Shown here: positions 15,821 through 22,637 of the stretch, piece after piece
Layout: each line of letters begins with the position of its first letter
Position numbering within the stretch: the first letter of the stretch is position 1
NCBI GenBank assembly: GCA_937910305.1
Contig: CALEPS010000115.1
Span: forward strand, 1 to 36,040
Source of the DNA: an uncultured Bacteroidales bacterium
Lineage (GTDB): Bacteria > Bacteroidota > Bacteroidia > Bacteroidales > Paludibacteraceae
Direction of reading: 5' to 3'
DNA: 36,040 nucleotides
Translations under genes and position numbers: made by a program
Notes under the pieces: model-generated
What the model was told of the DNA's origin: nothing
What the model saw: the letters and a program-made list of their open reading frames with translations, nothing else
The model's database searches: none

Positions 15821-15855
15821 GTACATTGTACATTGTGAATTGTACATTATAGTTA
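15821..15855. repeat. Heptamer array at the 3' end of the OmpA-like gene
   Basis: Five consecutive 7-base units: GTACATT, GTACATT, GTGAATT, GTACATT, ATAGTTA. The last contains the stop codon of the DUF3575-OmpA gene (15,853-15,855). It pairs with the array at 15,713-15,740 as an imperfect inverted repeat. Confidence 0.8.
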
Positions 15856-17421
15856 CTTTCTCTCGATGTTAACCGTGATGCGTCCGAGGTTACGCATGAT
15901 ATGCTTCAACTCGTCGCGCATATAGCGATAGGTAGCCCCGCCGTGGAGGGCTTTGATCTTTTTCTCGCGGAGGTCCAGATCCGGCTCCTCATCCATGATA
16001 GCAAACACTTCGTCTCTTCCCTCGAATTCCACTTTCTCCAGCATCTCCCGTAGGTCCTCCCAACTCTCACCGCCGTTAGTGATATCGAAGAGGCTGTCCG
16101 CCAACTGCGGATAAGCAGCCTGCATCTGTTCCTTTATAGTCTTTGCACGCGCGGCAGCCAGGCGGATGTTATACGCGAGCCGTCCGTCGAAGGAAGCAAA
16201 GCCCGTCACCTCGATGCGCGATATGCGGAGCGTAGTATCCGCCAGCACTTCTCCCAAGGCATCCAGAATGTCCGCCATCAGTTCGTCGTTCTCCAGGAAC
16301 GAGCGGTCCATCTTGGACACATCGACATCGAAATACAAGTATCCGTTGCGCGGGCCGAGGCTCAGCACCTTATGCGCTACGACTTCCTCCACCGGCTCTT
16401 CCGTGGCAGGTTCCTCTGCCGGCATCTCTTCCACCGGCTCGGTCTTGGCAATCGCCTTGTCCTCCTCCGGAGCAACCGGAATAACCGGAACAACAGGTCC
16501 TGCCGGCTCGGTCTTGGCAATCGCCTTGTCCTCCTCCGGCTGTTCCTCGCGCTTCGGCGCATGATCCCTGGCAGCAGGCTCTTCTGCTACAGCGACCGCC
16601 TGTTCCGGCTCTTCCGAGGCGAGGGTGTCAGATGGTGCAAAACGGTCCTCTTGGGCAATCGTGTCCGTTTCGGATGCTGCCGTAGTTGCCACCGCAGTAG
16701 CTGCTGCAGCTGCCGCTGCCGCCTCTGCGGCGGTCTCCAGTTTCTCGCAGTCGCAACGGCGAGCAAGCGACTCTTCGTCGCCTCCGAGCGGGAAGACCAG
16801 ATTGACGCCTATCTTCGGCAGCACCAGCCATCGTCCGCCTTGAGCCTGCATATCGCCGCAATGCTTACATTCGTATTGCCGATACCATGCGTAGCCGGCA
16901 TCCACACCGCCTTCCAGTTCAATGCTGAAATACGGTTTGATCGGGAAATGCCATCCGCCGCTGGCACCCGCCATAGCGGCATGTCCCTCGTAACGCCCGT
17001 CCTTAACCTCCTTGTACATCCAGCTCACGGGGTAGGCATCGCCAGCCACGTTGAACATTGCATAGGCGGCGTTGATAGAAACAAAGCCGCGGTTGAACAC
17101 ATTGCAGAACCAATATCGGGGAGCGACGCTGACCATGAGGTGGCGCCATTTAGGGAACTTGGTATCATCCAGCGGGAAGGGATTGAATCCCACGCCGAAC
17201 TCCATACTCCATTTCGGAGCCATCTTCACCTCCAACTGCAGGTTCGGCGTAGCGGCAGCGTCATAGAGCAAGTTGTTCTTGATCGCCACAACTTCATCCT
17301 TCGCCTCCCGTTTCACCTTTGTCGAGTCGTCCGCGCTCGCCATTGCGCACAGCGCGCGCGTAGGGATGAGCCACATTCCTAAAGTGAGCAAGCCGAACAA
17401 TATGTAGCGAAAATGAATCAT
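15853..17421 (-). CDS. DUF3575-OmpA fusion outer-membrane protein
   Basis: I chose ATG 17,421 (MIHFRYILFGLLTLG), which gives a signal peptide; GTG 17,442 would add seven residues. The mature part opens with AIKNNLLYDAAATPNLQLE and later KWRHLMVSVAPRYWF, the hallmark of DUF3575, a small outer-membrane beta-barrel-like domain. Residues about 225-360 are a low-complexity linker: an Ala run, then acidic/Pro-rich sequence with EEDKAIAKTEP occurring twice. The C-terminal OmpA-like domain (about 365-520) has GFASFDG followed by YNIRLAAARA, matching the peptidoglycan-binding motif with its Asp and Arg. DUF3575 proteins are common beside Bacteroidales fimbrial genes. This one may tether the outer membrane to peptidoglycan near the pilus base. 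A promoter lies 60-90 bases upstream. Confidence 0.8.
   Translation of the reverse strand: MIHFRYILFGLLTLGMWLIPTRALCAMASADDSTKVKREAKDEVVAIKNNLLYDAAATPNLQLEVKMAPKWSMEFGVGFNPFPLDDTKFPKWRHLMVSVAPRYWFCNVFNRGFVSINAAYAMFNVAGDAYPVSWMYKEVKDGRYEGHAAMAGASGGWHFPIKPYFSIELEGGVDAGYAWYRQYECKHCGDMQAQGGRWLVLPKIGVNLVFPLGGDEESLARRCDCEKLETAAEAAAAAAAATAVATTAASETDTIAQEDRFAPSDTLASEEPEQAVAVAEEPAARDHAPKREEQPEEDKAIAKTEPAGPVVPVIPVAPEEDKAIAKTEPVEEMPAEEPATEEPVEEVVAHKVLSLGPRNGYLYFDVDVSKMDRSFLENDELMADILDALGEVLADTTLRISRIEVTGFASFDGRLAYNIRLAAARAKTIKEQMQAAYPQLADSLFDITNGGESWEDLREMLEKVEFEGRDEVFAIMDEEPDLDLREKKIKALHGGATYRYMRDELKHIMRNLGRITVNIERK
16434..16539 (-). repeat. 37-base direct repeat coding the OmpA-protein linker
   Basis: An identical 37-base sequence occurs at 16,434-16,470 and 16,503-16,539. 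The 69-base period equals 23 codons, so the copies encode the same EEDKAIAKTEP segment in frame. Copy-number change by recombination would lengthen or shorten the periplasmic linker without a frameshift. Confidence 0.85.
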
Positions 17422-17483
17422 TATATTTATCTTTTTTTGCACCTTACATGTTGTAAATACCTACGCGGTATTATAAGCGGGTG

Positions 17484-17514
17484 CAAAATTATTAAAAATT
17501 TTACACTCGTGCAA
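17484..17514 (-). promoter_or_regulatory. Promoter of the DUF3575-OmpA gene
   Basis: On the minus strand a -33 TTG (17,514-17,512) is followed after 20 bases by TAATTTTG (17,491-17,484) and then CACC. This matches the Bacteroidales consensus in both boxes and in spacing. It sits about 63 bases before the chosen ATG and after the stop of the AraC gene. Confidence 0.65.
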
Positions 17515-17563
17515 TAGTATAGAGCAATTATTGCTTTATTGTTAAGAAAAGAGCACTATTTTT

Positions 17564-18831
17564 TTACGAATTATCAATTCCAGGGTTCCATTCAGATGGT
17601 GAAATTCCCGTTTCCCTGACGAAAGTACGGGAGAAGACCACCGGTGAAGAGAACCCCGATCGCTCCGCGATGTCCTGGATTTTCAGACCCGGATTTTCGC
17701 GCATCAGGCGCTTTGCTTCTTCTACCCGGTATTTCGCTACGAACTGGTAGAAATTGCATCCGTATTCAGCCATAATGAACTGGGAGAGATAGGTCCTGTT
17801 CGTCGGCAATACCTGCATGAGGTCAATTAAACGGAAGTCTTTCTTGAGATAAGGTTTCTCCTTCTCCATCCATTCATCCAGACGTGCACGATTGGAAGAA
17901 CTGTCCGGAGCCGGCAGTTGCGCCTCGGCATCAGACATAGAGGCAGCGATGGAGGCTTTGGACTGCTCAGCCTGTTCCTCTTCTTTTATCTTCTCCCATG
18001 GGTCCGGACGGAAGAAGATTTTCTCCGTGCTATAGAAAAGCAGGAAGAAGAGCAGCCACATCTGGGTGAAAGCATATGTAGGAACAGTGGAGAAGCACAT
18101 ATAGGCAAACGAGCACCCGACGATAAAGACCATGGTCAGATAGCGCACCACCCACTGGAAATCTATATCATCCATAGAGGAGAAGTTCGCCTCGCACCAC
18201 TCGCGATAGACATGCACATGGCGGAAGAGCATAAACAGGATATAGAGCGGATAGATTGCCAAGAGCCATCTGAGGTCTATATCCAGCCACCAGTCCAACG
18301 CTCCGACGAGAACGACAGGGGTGAGCTGCGCGAAGGCTTTTTTCCAGGAGAACCATCCTGGGCGGAGCAGCTCCGCGGGATAGACCATGAGTATCCATGC
18401 GAGTATATCTCCCAGAACAAACTCCCATCCCTGTATGGAGAAAATACCGTCCGCTATCTCCGGCGCATCGCTCCTGTATCTTGCTATAAGTCCGCCAACC
18501 GTGATCAGCGTCCATGCCAGCATGATCCCCGCCATAATCTTACGCATGCGTTTGCCATCATTATGGCGCCAAAAGAGCCACGCGTTACCGCCGCAGAAGG
18601 TAGCGATCATCGTATTGAGAGTAGGCATAACGATGGAATGGTATATCCCCACCGGAATAAGCGGCGTGAGCATATTGCTGACAATCACCACCACCGACAA
18701 GACAAGTCCGAAGATTATTTCGTCCTTATAGTCGTAATAAAATTCGCGAAGAGGGCTTTTGCCCCCCCCCCATCCGGTAATTCGCTGGTTTTCTTGTGTT
18801 TACGGTCATTGCTTGATGCTTTCATTTGCAT
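17564..18831 (-). CDS. Membrane AraC-family regulator, put out of frame by a G10 tract (likely phase-variable)
   Basis: The long frame from TTG 18,700 gives seven hydrophobic segments (about residues 1-235), an acidic linker (KIKEEEQAEQSK) and a C-terminal AraC/XylS helix-turn-helix pair of about 100 residues: LMQVLPTNRTYLSQF, then IQDIAERSGFSSPVVFSRTF. The protein-like frame continues upstream of that TTG (KSPLREFYYDYKDEIIFGLV) up to a run of ten G (18,771-18,762). The start codons that fit the promoter, ATG 18,831 and ATG 18,825, lie before the run in another frame. As assembled they read only 38 residues, stopping at 18,715. Eight or eleven G would fuse them into a 421- or 422-residue protein. 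It lies next to the fimbrial genes and probably controls them, which is inference from position. Its sensor is the membrane part; the ligand is unknown. Confidence 0.8.
18762..18771 (-). repeat. G10 homopolymer near the start of the AraC-type gene
   Basis: Ten consecutive G on the minus strand follow codon 20 (GAT) counted from ATG 18,831. The downstream regulator frame requires 8 or 11. Homopolymer G tracts of this length are classic sites of slipped-strand length change. An assembly or read error of one base would look the same. Confidence 0.9.
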
Positions 18832-18847
18832 TGTTGTTTTTCGAGTG

Positions 18848-18878
18848 CAAAATTACACATTTTTTGTGATATATGCAA
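18848..18878 (-). promoter_or_regulatory. Promoter of the AraC-type regulator
   Basis: On the minus strand TTG (18,878-18,876) precedes TAATTTTG (18,855-18,848) by exactly 20 bases, a full match to the Bacteroidales consensus. The expected transcription start is about 10 bases before ATG 18,831, giving a very short leader. This supports the ATG upstream of the G tract as the true start. Confidence 0.7.
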
Positions 18879-18900
18879 TAGCAGAGTGTATTTTTTCAAC

Positions 18901-18933
18901 AAAAAAAAGACCCACGGGAGCGTGAGTCTTTTT
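18901..18933 (-). terminator. Intrinsic terminator at the end of the PUL
   Basis: On the minus strand GACTCACG, loop CTCC, then CGTGGGTC form an 8-base stem with one G-T pair. An eight-T run follows and A residues precede it. It lies about 25 bases after the stop of the propeller-like gene and just upstream of the AraC promoter, separating PUL from fimbrial locus. Confidence 0.8.
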
Positions 18934-18955
18934 ACCAAAAAGTATGTTATTTCTC

Positions 18956-20071
18956 TCATTCGACCTTTCTGCCATCAAGGGTATAAAGACCTTCGGCAGA
19001 GCGGACAAAGAGGGTAGTGCCAAGCATAATGAGGCGATTTACCATTTGGTCATTTACCATTTGGTCATTTACTATCGGGTCATTGATCCCTTCGGGCCAT
19101 TTGCGGGTGTATTTATAGATAGGCGGGTTGCCGTCATCGGCGTCGGAGGTGGTATAGAAGGTATTGTTGTCGAGCCAGCATATCGCTTCTCCCTGCCATT
19201 CGTAGGAATAGCATTTGAGCGGCTGCGGCTGACGCTTCAGCGCCTCTGCGACCGTCTCGCCTTCCAGACGCTCCCAATAGAGGATCCACGAATAGGTAGC
19301 GACGATATTATTATGGTTCTTGATCAGGATATGCCTGCCGTCAGGGGATATATCCGCTCCGGTGACGAGATGGAAGCCTTTGTAGGGCTGGTTTTTCTCG
19401 CTATAGCCGAGGTCGGAACGTATGCCGAGATCGCAGATATAGGTCAGGGTCTGGGTCTCATCTCCGTAGTCGAGGCGGAAAGGCATAGAGAAAACCTGGC
19501 AGACATTATAATAGACCTTGGTGATGATAAAGATCGTTTGGGTGAGGTTATCATACATCAGCGCTTCGCAGTTATGCTTCTTGCCGTCGGGATAGACGAA
19601 CTTGATATTGCCCGGCGTGAGGGTTATCTCCGGCGTGTTGACGGGATCGATAGCCGGTTCCTCGAAATAGATGACGGAATAGTTGCCGTCCGTCTCGTCG
19701 TTGTCGCCGAAAGCGCCTATGAAGAGGTAGTTCTTACCTTCGTACACGCCTCCGGAGAGGTCCTCCCAATCCCAGCGGATGGATTTAGGGAATTTCACTT
19801 TGCAGGCGCGCTCCGCTCCTTTCTCATCGGTAGCGATGATATAATTGGAGCGCTCGTCGCTTTGCATCCATATATATCCCGGCGTGACGCGCGAGCAGGC
19901 GATGCCGGAGACCTCGATGATGTTTTTGGCGATATCCAGCGTGCCGCATTGTCTGCGGGTCCAGTCGGTGTTCCAAGCCAGAGTGTCGCCGTTATAGACG
20001 AGTTGGGGAGCCGAGGAAAGGGACCAAGTACCAAGTACCAAGGTACAAAGGACGAATAGAAATTTTTTCAT
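18956..20071 (-). CDS. Secreted propeller-like protein of unknown function
   Basis: The 371-residue product has a signal peptide (MKKFLFVLCTLVLGTWSLSS, cleavage near Ala21). The body shows repeated W/Y-rich strand blocks: IIEVSGIACSRVTPGYIW, WEDLSGGVYEGKNYLFIG followed by AFGDNDE, and ADISPDGRHILIKNH. This resembles SdiA-regulated-type or related beta-propellers, though I cannot assign a family with certainty. No catalytic motif stands out. It ends GLYTLDGRKVE, like the last strand of a type IX secretion (Por) sorting tail but much shorter. A 15-base tandem repeat near the 3' end codes for repeated VNDQM. It is the last gene of the PUL, followed by a terminator. Its start codon abuts an octamer array that runs to the stop of the upstream permease gene. 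Confidence 0.65.
   Translation of the reverse strand: MKKFLFVLCTLVLGTWSLSSAPQLVYNGDTLAWNTDWTRRQCGTLDIAKNIIEVSGIACSRVTPGYIWMQSDERSNYIIATDEKGAERACKVKFPKSIRWDWEDLSGGVYEGKNYLFIGAFGDNDETDGNYSVIYFEEPAIDPVNTPEITLTPGNIKFVYPDGKKHNCEALMYDNLTQTIFIITKVYYNVCQVFSMPFRLDYGDETQTLTYICDLGIRSDLGYSEKNQPYKGFHLVTGADISPDGRHILIKNHNNIVATYSWILYWERLEGETVAEALKRQPQPLKCYSYEWQGEAICWLDNNTFYTTSDADDGNPPIYKYTRKWPEGINDPIVNDQMVNDQMVNRLIMLGTTLFVRSAEGLYTLDGRKVE
19035..19082 (-). repeat. 15-base tandem repeat inside the propeller-like gene
   Basis: The unit ATTTACCATTTGGTC occurs twice and then in a diverged third copy (ATTTACTATCGGGTC). It can be read as alternating 7- and 8-base units (CATTTAC, CATTTGGT). Five codons per unit give the repeated VNDQM. 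The same units recur in the non-coding gap at 20,987-21,034. Confidence 0.8.
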
Positions 20072-20104
20072 TTTCTTATTTTCTCATTATTTCATTTTCT
20101 CATT
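20069..20104. repeat. Octamer array filling the gap between permease and propeller-like genes
   Basis: Units of 8 bases follow one another exactly: CATTTTCT (20,069-20,076), TATTTTCT, CATTATTT, CATTTTCT (to 20,100), then CATTTGG. The array starts in the start codon of the propeller-like gene and ends in the stop codon of the permease gene, so it makes up the entire gap. Confidence 0.8.
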
Positions 20105-20972
20105 TGGAGAGGGCGTACATGGCGAAGGCGGCGCAGCAGATACCGGCAATCTGGAGGGGGTTAGGGATCACCGAGAGGATGATAAGGGAGAGGAGCACCG
20201 TGACCATCGGGGATAGTCCTTCCATCGGGGAGACGATAACGGCTTTGCCATAGCGATAGGCATAGACGAGCGTCAGGGCACCGATGGAGTTGAGGATCTG
20301 GATGCCGAAGCAGCCGAGGCTGGTGGATGCCGAGGTCTGCGAGGCAAAGAAAGCCGCTGCATCGCCGTTCATATAATATGCCACGGGGATGAGGACCAGC
20401 GCCGTGAGCGCCATCCAGACGAAGATAGACTCGGCGTCCATGGAGTTGTTAGCAAACTTCATGAAAAAGCCCTGGATACCCCATGCAAAGAGAACAAGCA
20501 CGGCGAGCACTATCCACAGCCATCCGGATACGGGGCTGCCTTCCTGACCCGTCTCCAGCGAGAGGAGCAGGATAGCGATGAGCGCCACGACGATACCGGC
20601 TATCTGCCACCGCGAGGCTTTCTCCTTGAGGAAGACAGCAGCGAGGGTGATCACGATGACCGGCGACATGGAGATAAACGGATAGATGATATAGGAGGGT
20701 CCGAGGGTGAGCGCCTTGAAGAGCACCAGCTGGCCTCCCGCTCCGAGCAGACCTACCGTGCAGCCCAGCAGCGCCGATTTGGCGTCGTGCATGAACTTGC
20801 CTTTGTTGATAACGAGCGCAACGATAGCGCAAGGGATCATCGACAGCGCCCAGAGGATATACACTACGGTATCAGGAATACCATTCTGGATCTGATAGCC
20901 GGAGAACGCTCCCCATACACCCCATGTGACTACGGTGATGAGGATAAAAAGAAGCCAAAGTTTGTCTTTCAT
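20100..20972 (-). CDS. EamA/DMT-family inner-membrane transporter
   Basis: The 290-residue protein has ten hydrophobic segments in two halves, the EamA/DMT layout. The first half includes GPSYIIYPFISMSPVIVITL and then LKEKASRWQIAGIVV, the typical helix-loop-helix after TM4. The second half includes YGKAVIVSPMEGLSPMVTVLL. Members move small metabolites across the inner membrane; the substrate cannot be read from sequence. Within the PUL it could move a sugar or a product, but PULs usually use MFS or SSS permeases, so its membership rests on co-orientation and short gaps only. Confidence 0.8.
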   Translation of the reverse strand: MKDKLWLLFILITVVTWGVWGAFSGYQIQNGIPDTVVYILWALSMIPCAIVALVINKGKFMHDAKSALLGCTVGLLGAGGQLVLFKALTLGPSYIIYPFISMSPVIVITLAAVFLKEKASRWQIAGIVVALIAILLLSLETGQEGSPVSGWLWIVLAVLVLFAWGIQGFFMKFANNSMDAESIFVWMALTALVLIPVAYYMNGDAAAFFASQTSASTSLGCFGIQILNSIGALTLVYAYRYGKAVIVSPMEGLSPMVTVLLSLIILSVIPNPLQIAGICCAAFAMYALSK

Positions 20973-20986
20973 AAAGCTATTTACGA

Positions 20987-21034
20987 TTTAATCATTTACC
21001 ATTTTGTCATTTATTTGACTATTTGGTCATTTTA
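20987..21034. repeat. AT-rich 7/8-base unit array between GH31 and permease genes
   Basis: The gap is built of CATTTAC, CATTTTGT and TATTTGGT-type units and reaches into the GH31 stop codon (21,027-21,029). It is the same unit family as the coding repeat at 19,035-19,082. Confidence 0.65.
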
Positions 21035-22577
21035 TTTTTTCAAAGTACGGTAATCTCTCCAGCGGTACATCTATGCGATAGGTTTTGCCGCCGCGGTAGC
21101 GTTTGCCTTGGTCGTCACGCCACGTGCCTTTGGGCAGACGCACTTCGCGTTCGAGGCGGGTGTCCACCACGGGCGCGACGAGGTATTTGTCGCCGAGCAT
21201 GAACTGGTCCTTGCAGGCTTCGAATCCCTGGTGTGGGAACTGGTACTCCATGAGGCGTACGATAGGTTCGCCTGTTTGGGAGGCTTGGCGGGCATAGCGC
21301 ATGATATAGGGTCCGAAAGCGGCATGGAGTTTCGCCATACGCCGGACGACGGCGAGGTTCTCCGGCGAGAGAATGCGCCAGGGCGCCACCGAGAACTGCA
21401 TCATCGGCATGAGTGCGTGTACTTGCGCCGAACGCACTATGAGGGACTGGTCAAACGCATCTTCGCCGATATAGAGGAACGCTGCCCATTGTCCGCCACC
21501 CACCATATCGGGGCAGGTATAGGCGTAGCCCAAGAGTCCTGCGACGCACATCTGCGGGATGAGCTGGCGGACCGCATCCCAGCTGTAGTCCTTGTCGCCC
21601 AGACGCTGCACGAGGGGTTGCCCTCCCATCTTCCAGCACGCGCGGTACTCATTGAAGGGGAAGGAGAGACCTATCTTCGCCCACGAGGTAGTATGATCTA
21701 CGTTCGTGGCCGAGGGGTCATAGGCTTTGAGAGGCGCGGAGGCATAGCAGTTGTTATCGCCGGCATCGAACTTAAAGCCGTCGATGCCGTAGCGCTCCTG
21801 CGCCTTACGGAGAACGGAGACGAAATAGTCCGCCGCCTCGGGGTTGGTGAGGTCATAGCAAGCGGAATAGCCGTTCCACCAGTTGAGGACCGCCGTACCG
21901 CCGTTGGCGTTGCGGAGCAGATAGCCTTTGGATTCCAGATCGCGGAACTCGGGCGAGTCGGAGCTGACGAAGGGGCATATCCATACCATGACCTTGAAGC
22001 CGAGGGCATGGAGCTCGTCCATCATCCCTTTGGGATCGGGGAAACGCTCCGCCTTGAAATCGAAGTTGCCGTAGTAGCGCTGCCAGTTGTCATCTATCAT
22101 GAGTACGCCGGCAGGGAAGCCGTTGTCGATGATGGCGTGGGCGTAGCGCAGTATGTCCTCCTGATTCTGGTTGTACATCAGTTCGATCCAGGTGTTGTAC
22201 TGGGGCATGGTGAAGAAGAGGGTGTCGGGCAGCTGTCCATTAGCCGGGAAATACTTCGCCTGCGCCGCCATGTAGGCCTCACGTAGGGTCGTACCGGCTT
22301 TGACGCGCTCCATAGGCACGGAGGTCTCTATTCCGCCATCCTTGGCGGAAAACACAAACGCGCCGTCCGACCACATATATTCGCCCTCGGAAGAGAGGAA
22401 GAGAGGCACGAGCTGGTTATTGGCATCTTGGGTATTGAGGTCAAATGCAGGGAGGTCGGTATAAGGCTGCTCGTGGCCGAGGCCTACAGAGGCACCCCAC
22501 CAGGATTGTGCGGAAGAAGGAGTCAGGAATAAGGAATAAAGACTCAGGACAAAAATGCCTACTATACTCTTTTTCAT
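21027..22577 (-). CDS. GH31-family secreted glycosidase (MYORG-like)
   Basis: The start is ATG 22,577 (MKKSIVGIFVLSLYSLFLTP, signal peptide ending SSAQS); an upstream in-frame start at 22,604 adds nine residues before it. The 516-residue protein is a (beta/alpha)8 glycosidase of family GH31. YNTWIELMYNQNQEDIL and VLMIDDNWQ form the substrate-facing first strands. FKFDAGD carries the likely nucleophile Asp (residue 271 from this start), and LGDKDYSW, 57 residues later, the likely acid/base Asp. This layout resembles the MYORG/alpha-galactosidase side of GH31. The C-terminal beta region (YLVAPVVD, RVRLPKGTW-like) is complete. With the GH36 enzyme it suggests a substrate with alpha-linked galactose or related residues. 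Exact specificity cannot be told. Confidence 0.85.
   Translation of the reverse strand: MKKSIVGIFVLSLYSLFLTPSSAQSWWGASVGLGHEQPYTDLPAFDLNTQDANNQLVPLFLSSEGEYMWSDGAFVFSAKDGGIETSVPMERVKAGTTLREAYMAAQAKYFPANGQLPDTLFFTMPQYNTWIELMYNQNQEDILRYAHAIIDNGFPAGVLMIDDNWQRYYGNFDFKAERFPDPKGMMDELHALGFKVMVWICPFVSSDSPEFRDLESKGYLLRNANGGTAVLNWWNGYSACYDLTNPEAADYFVSVLRKAQERYGIDGFKFDAGDNNCYASAPLKAYDPSATNVDHTTSWAKIGLSFPFNEYRACWKMGGQPLVQRLGDKDYSWDAVRQLIPQMCVAGLLGYAYTCPDMVGGGQWAAFLYIGEDAFDQSLIVRSAQVHALMPMMQFSVAPWRILSPENLAVVRRMAKLHAAFGPYIMRYARQASQTGEPIVRLMEYQFPHQGFEACKDQFMLGDKYLVAPVVDTRLEREVRLPKGTWRDDQGKRYRGGKTYRIDVPLERLPYFEKIK
22521..22556. repeat. Degenerate heptamer run in the GH31 signal-peptide region
   Basis: The bases GGAATAA, GGAATAA, AGACTCA, GGACAAA follow each other with 7-base spacing within the part coding for the hydrophobic core and C-region of the signal peptide. 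Only two units are identical, so this array is weaker than the others. Confidence 0.45.
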
Positions 22578-22637
22578 AACTATGCTTTTTTCTTTGAGCA
22601 GCAAAGGCTGCGGTCTTTTATCTTTTAGCGAAGCGGT

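Noticed and set aside
15713..15848. CRISPR-like array
   Set aside because: Units are 7 bases with no spacers, and no cas genes are present in the window.
18672..18700. TTG 18,700 or ATG near 18,672 as natural start of the AraC-type regulator
   Set aside because: These starts would cut into the first membrane segment, while coding-like sequence continues upstream to the G tract and a consensus promoter lies just before ATG 18,831. I cannot fully exclude a low-level internal start.
18944..20059. Plus-strand open frame of 371 codons opposite the propeller-like gene
   Set aside because: The minus-strand frame has a signal peptide, folded-protein patterns and correct operon spacing; the plus-strand one is a shadow.
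22600..22613. Hairpin GCAGC/GCTGC between DUF4832 and GH31 genes as a terminator
   Set aside because: The stem is only five bases and A-rich rather than T-rich sequence follows on the minus strand.
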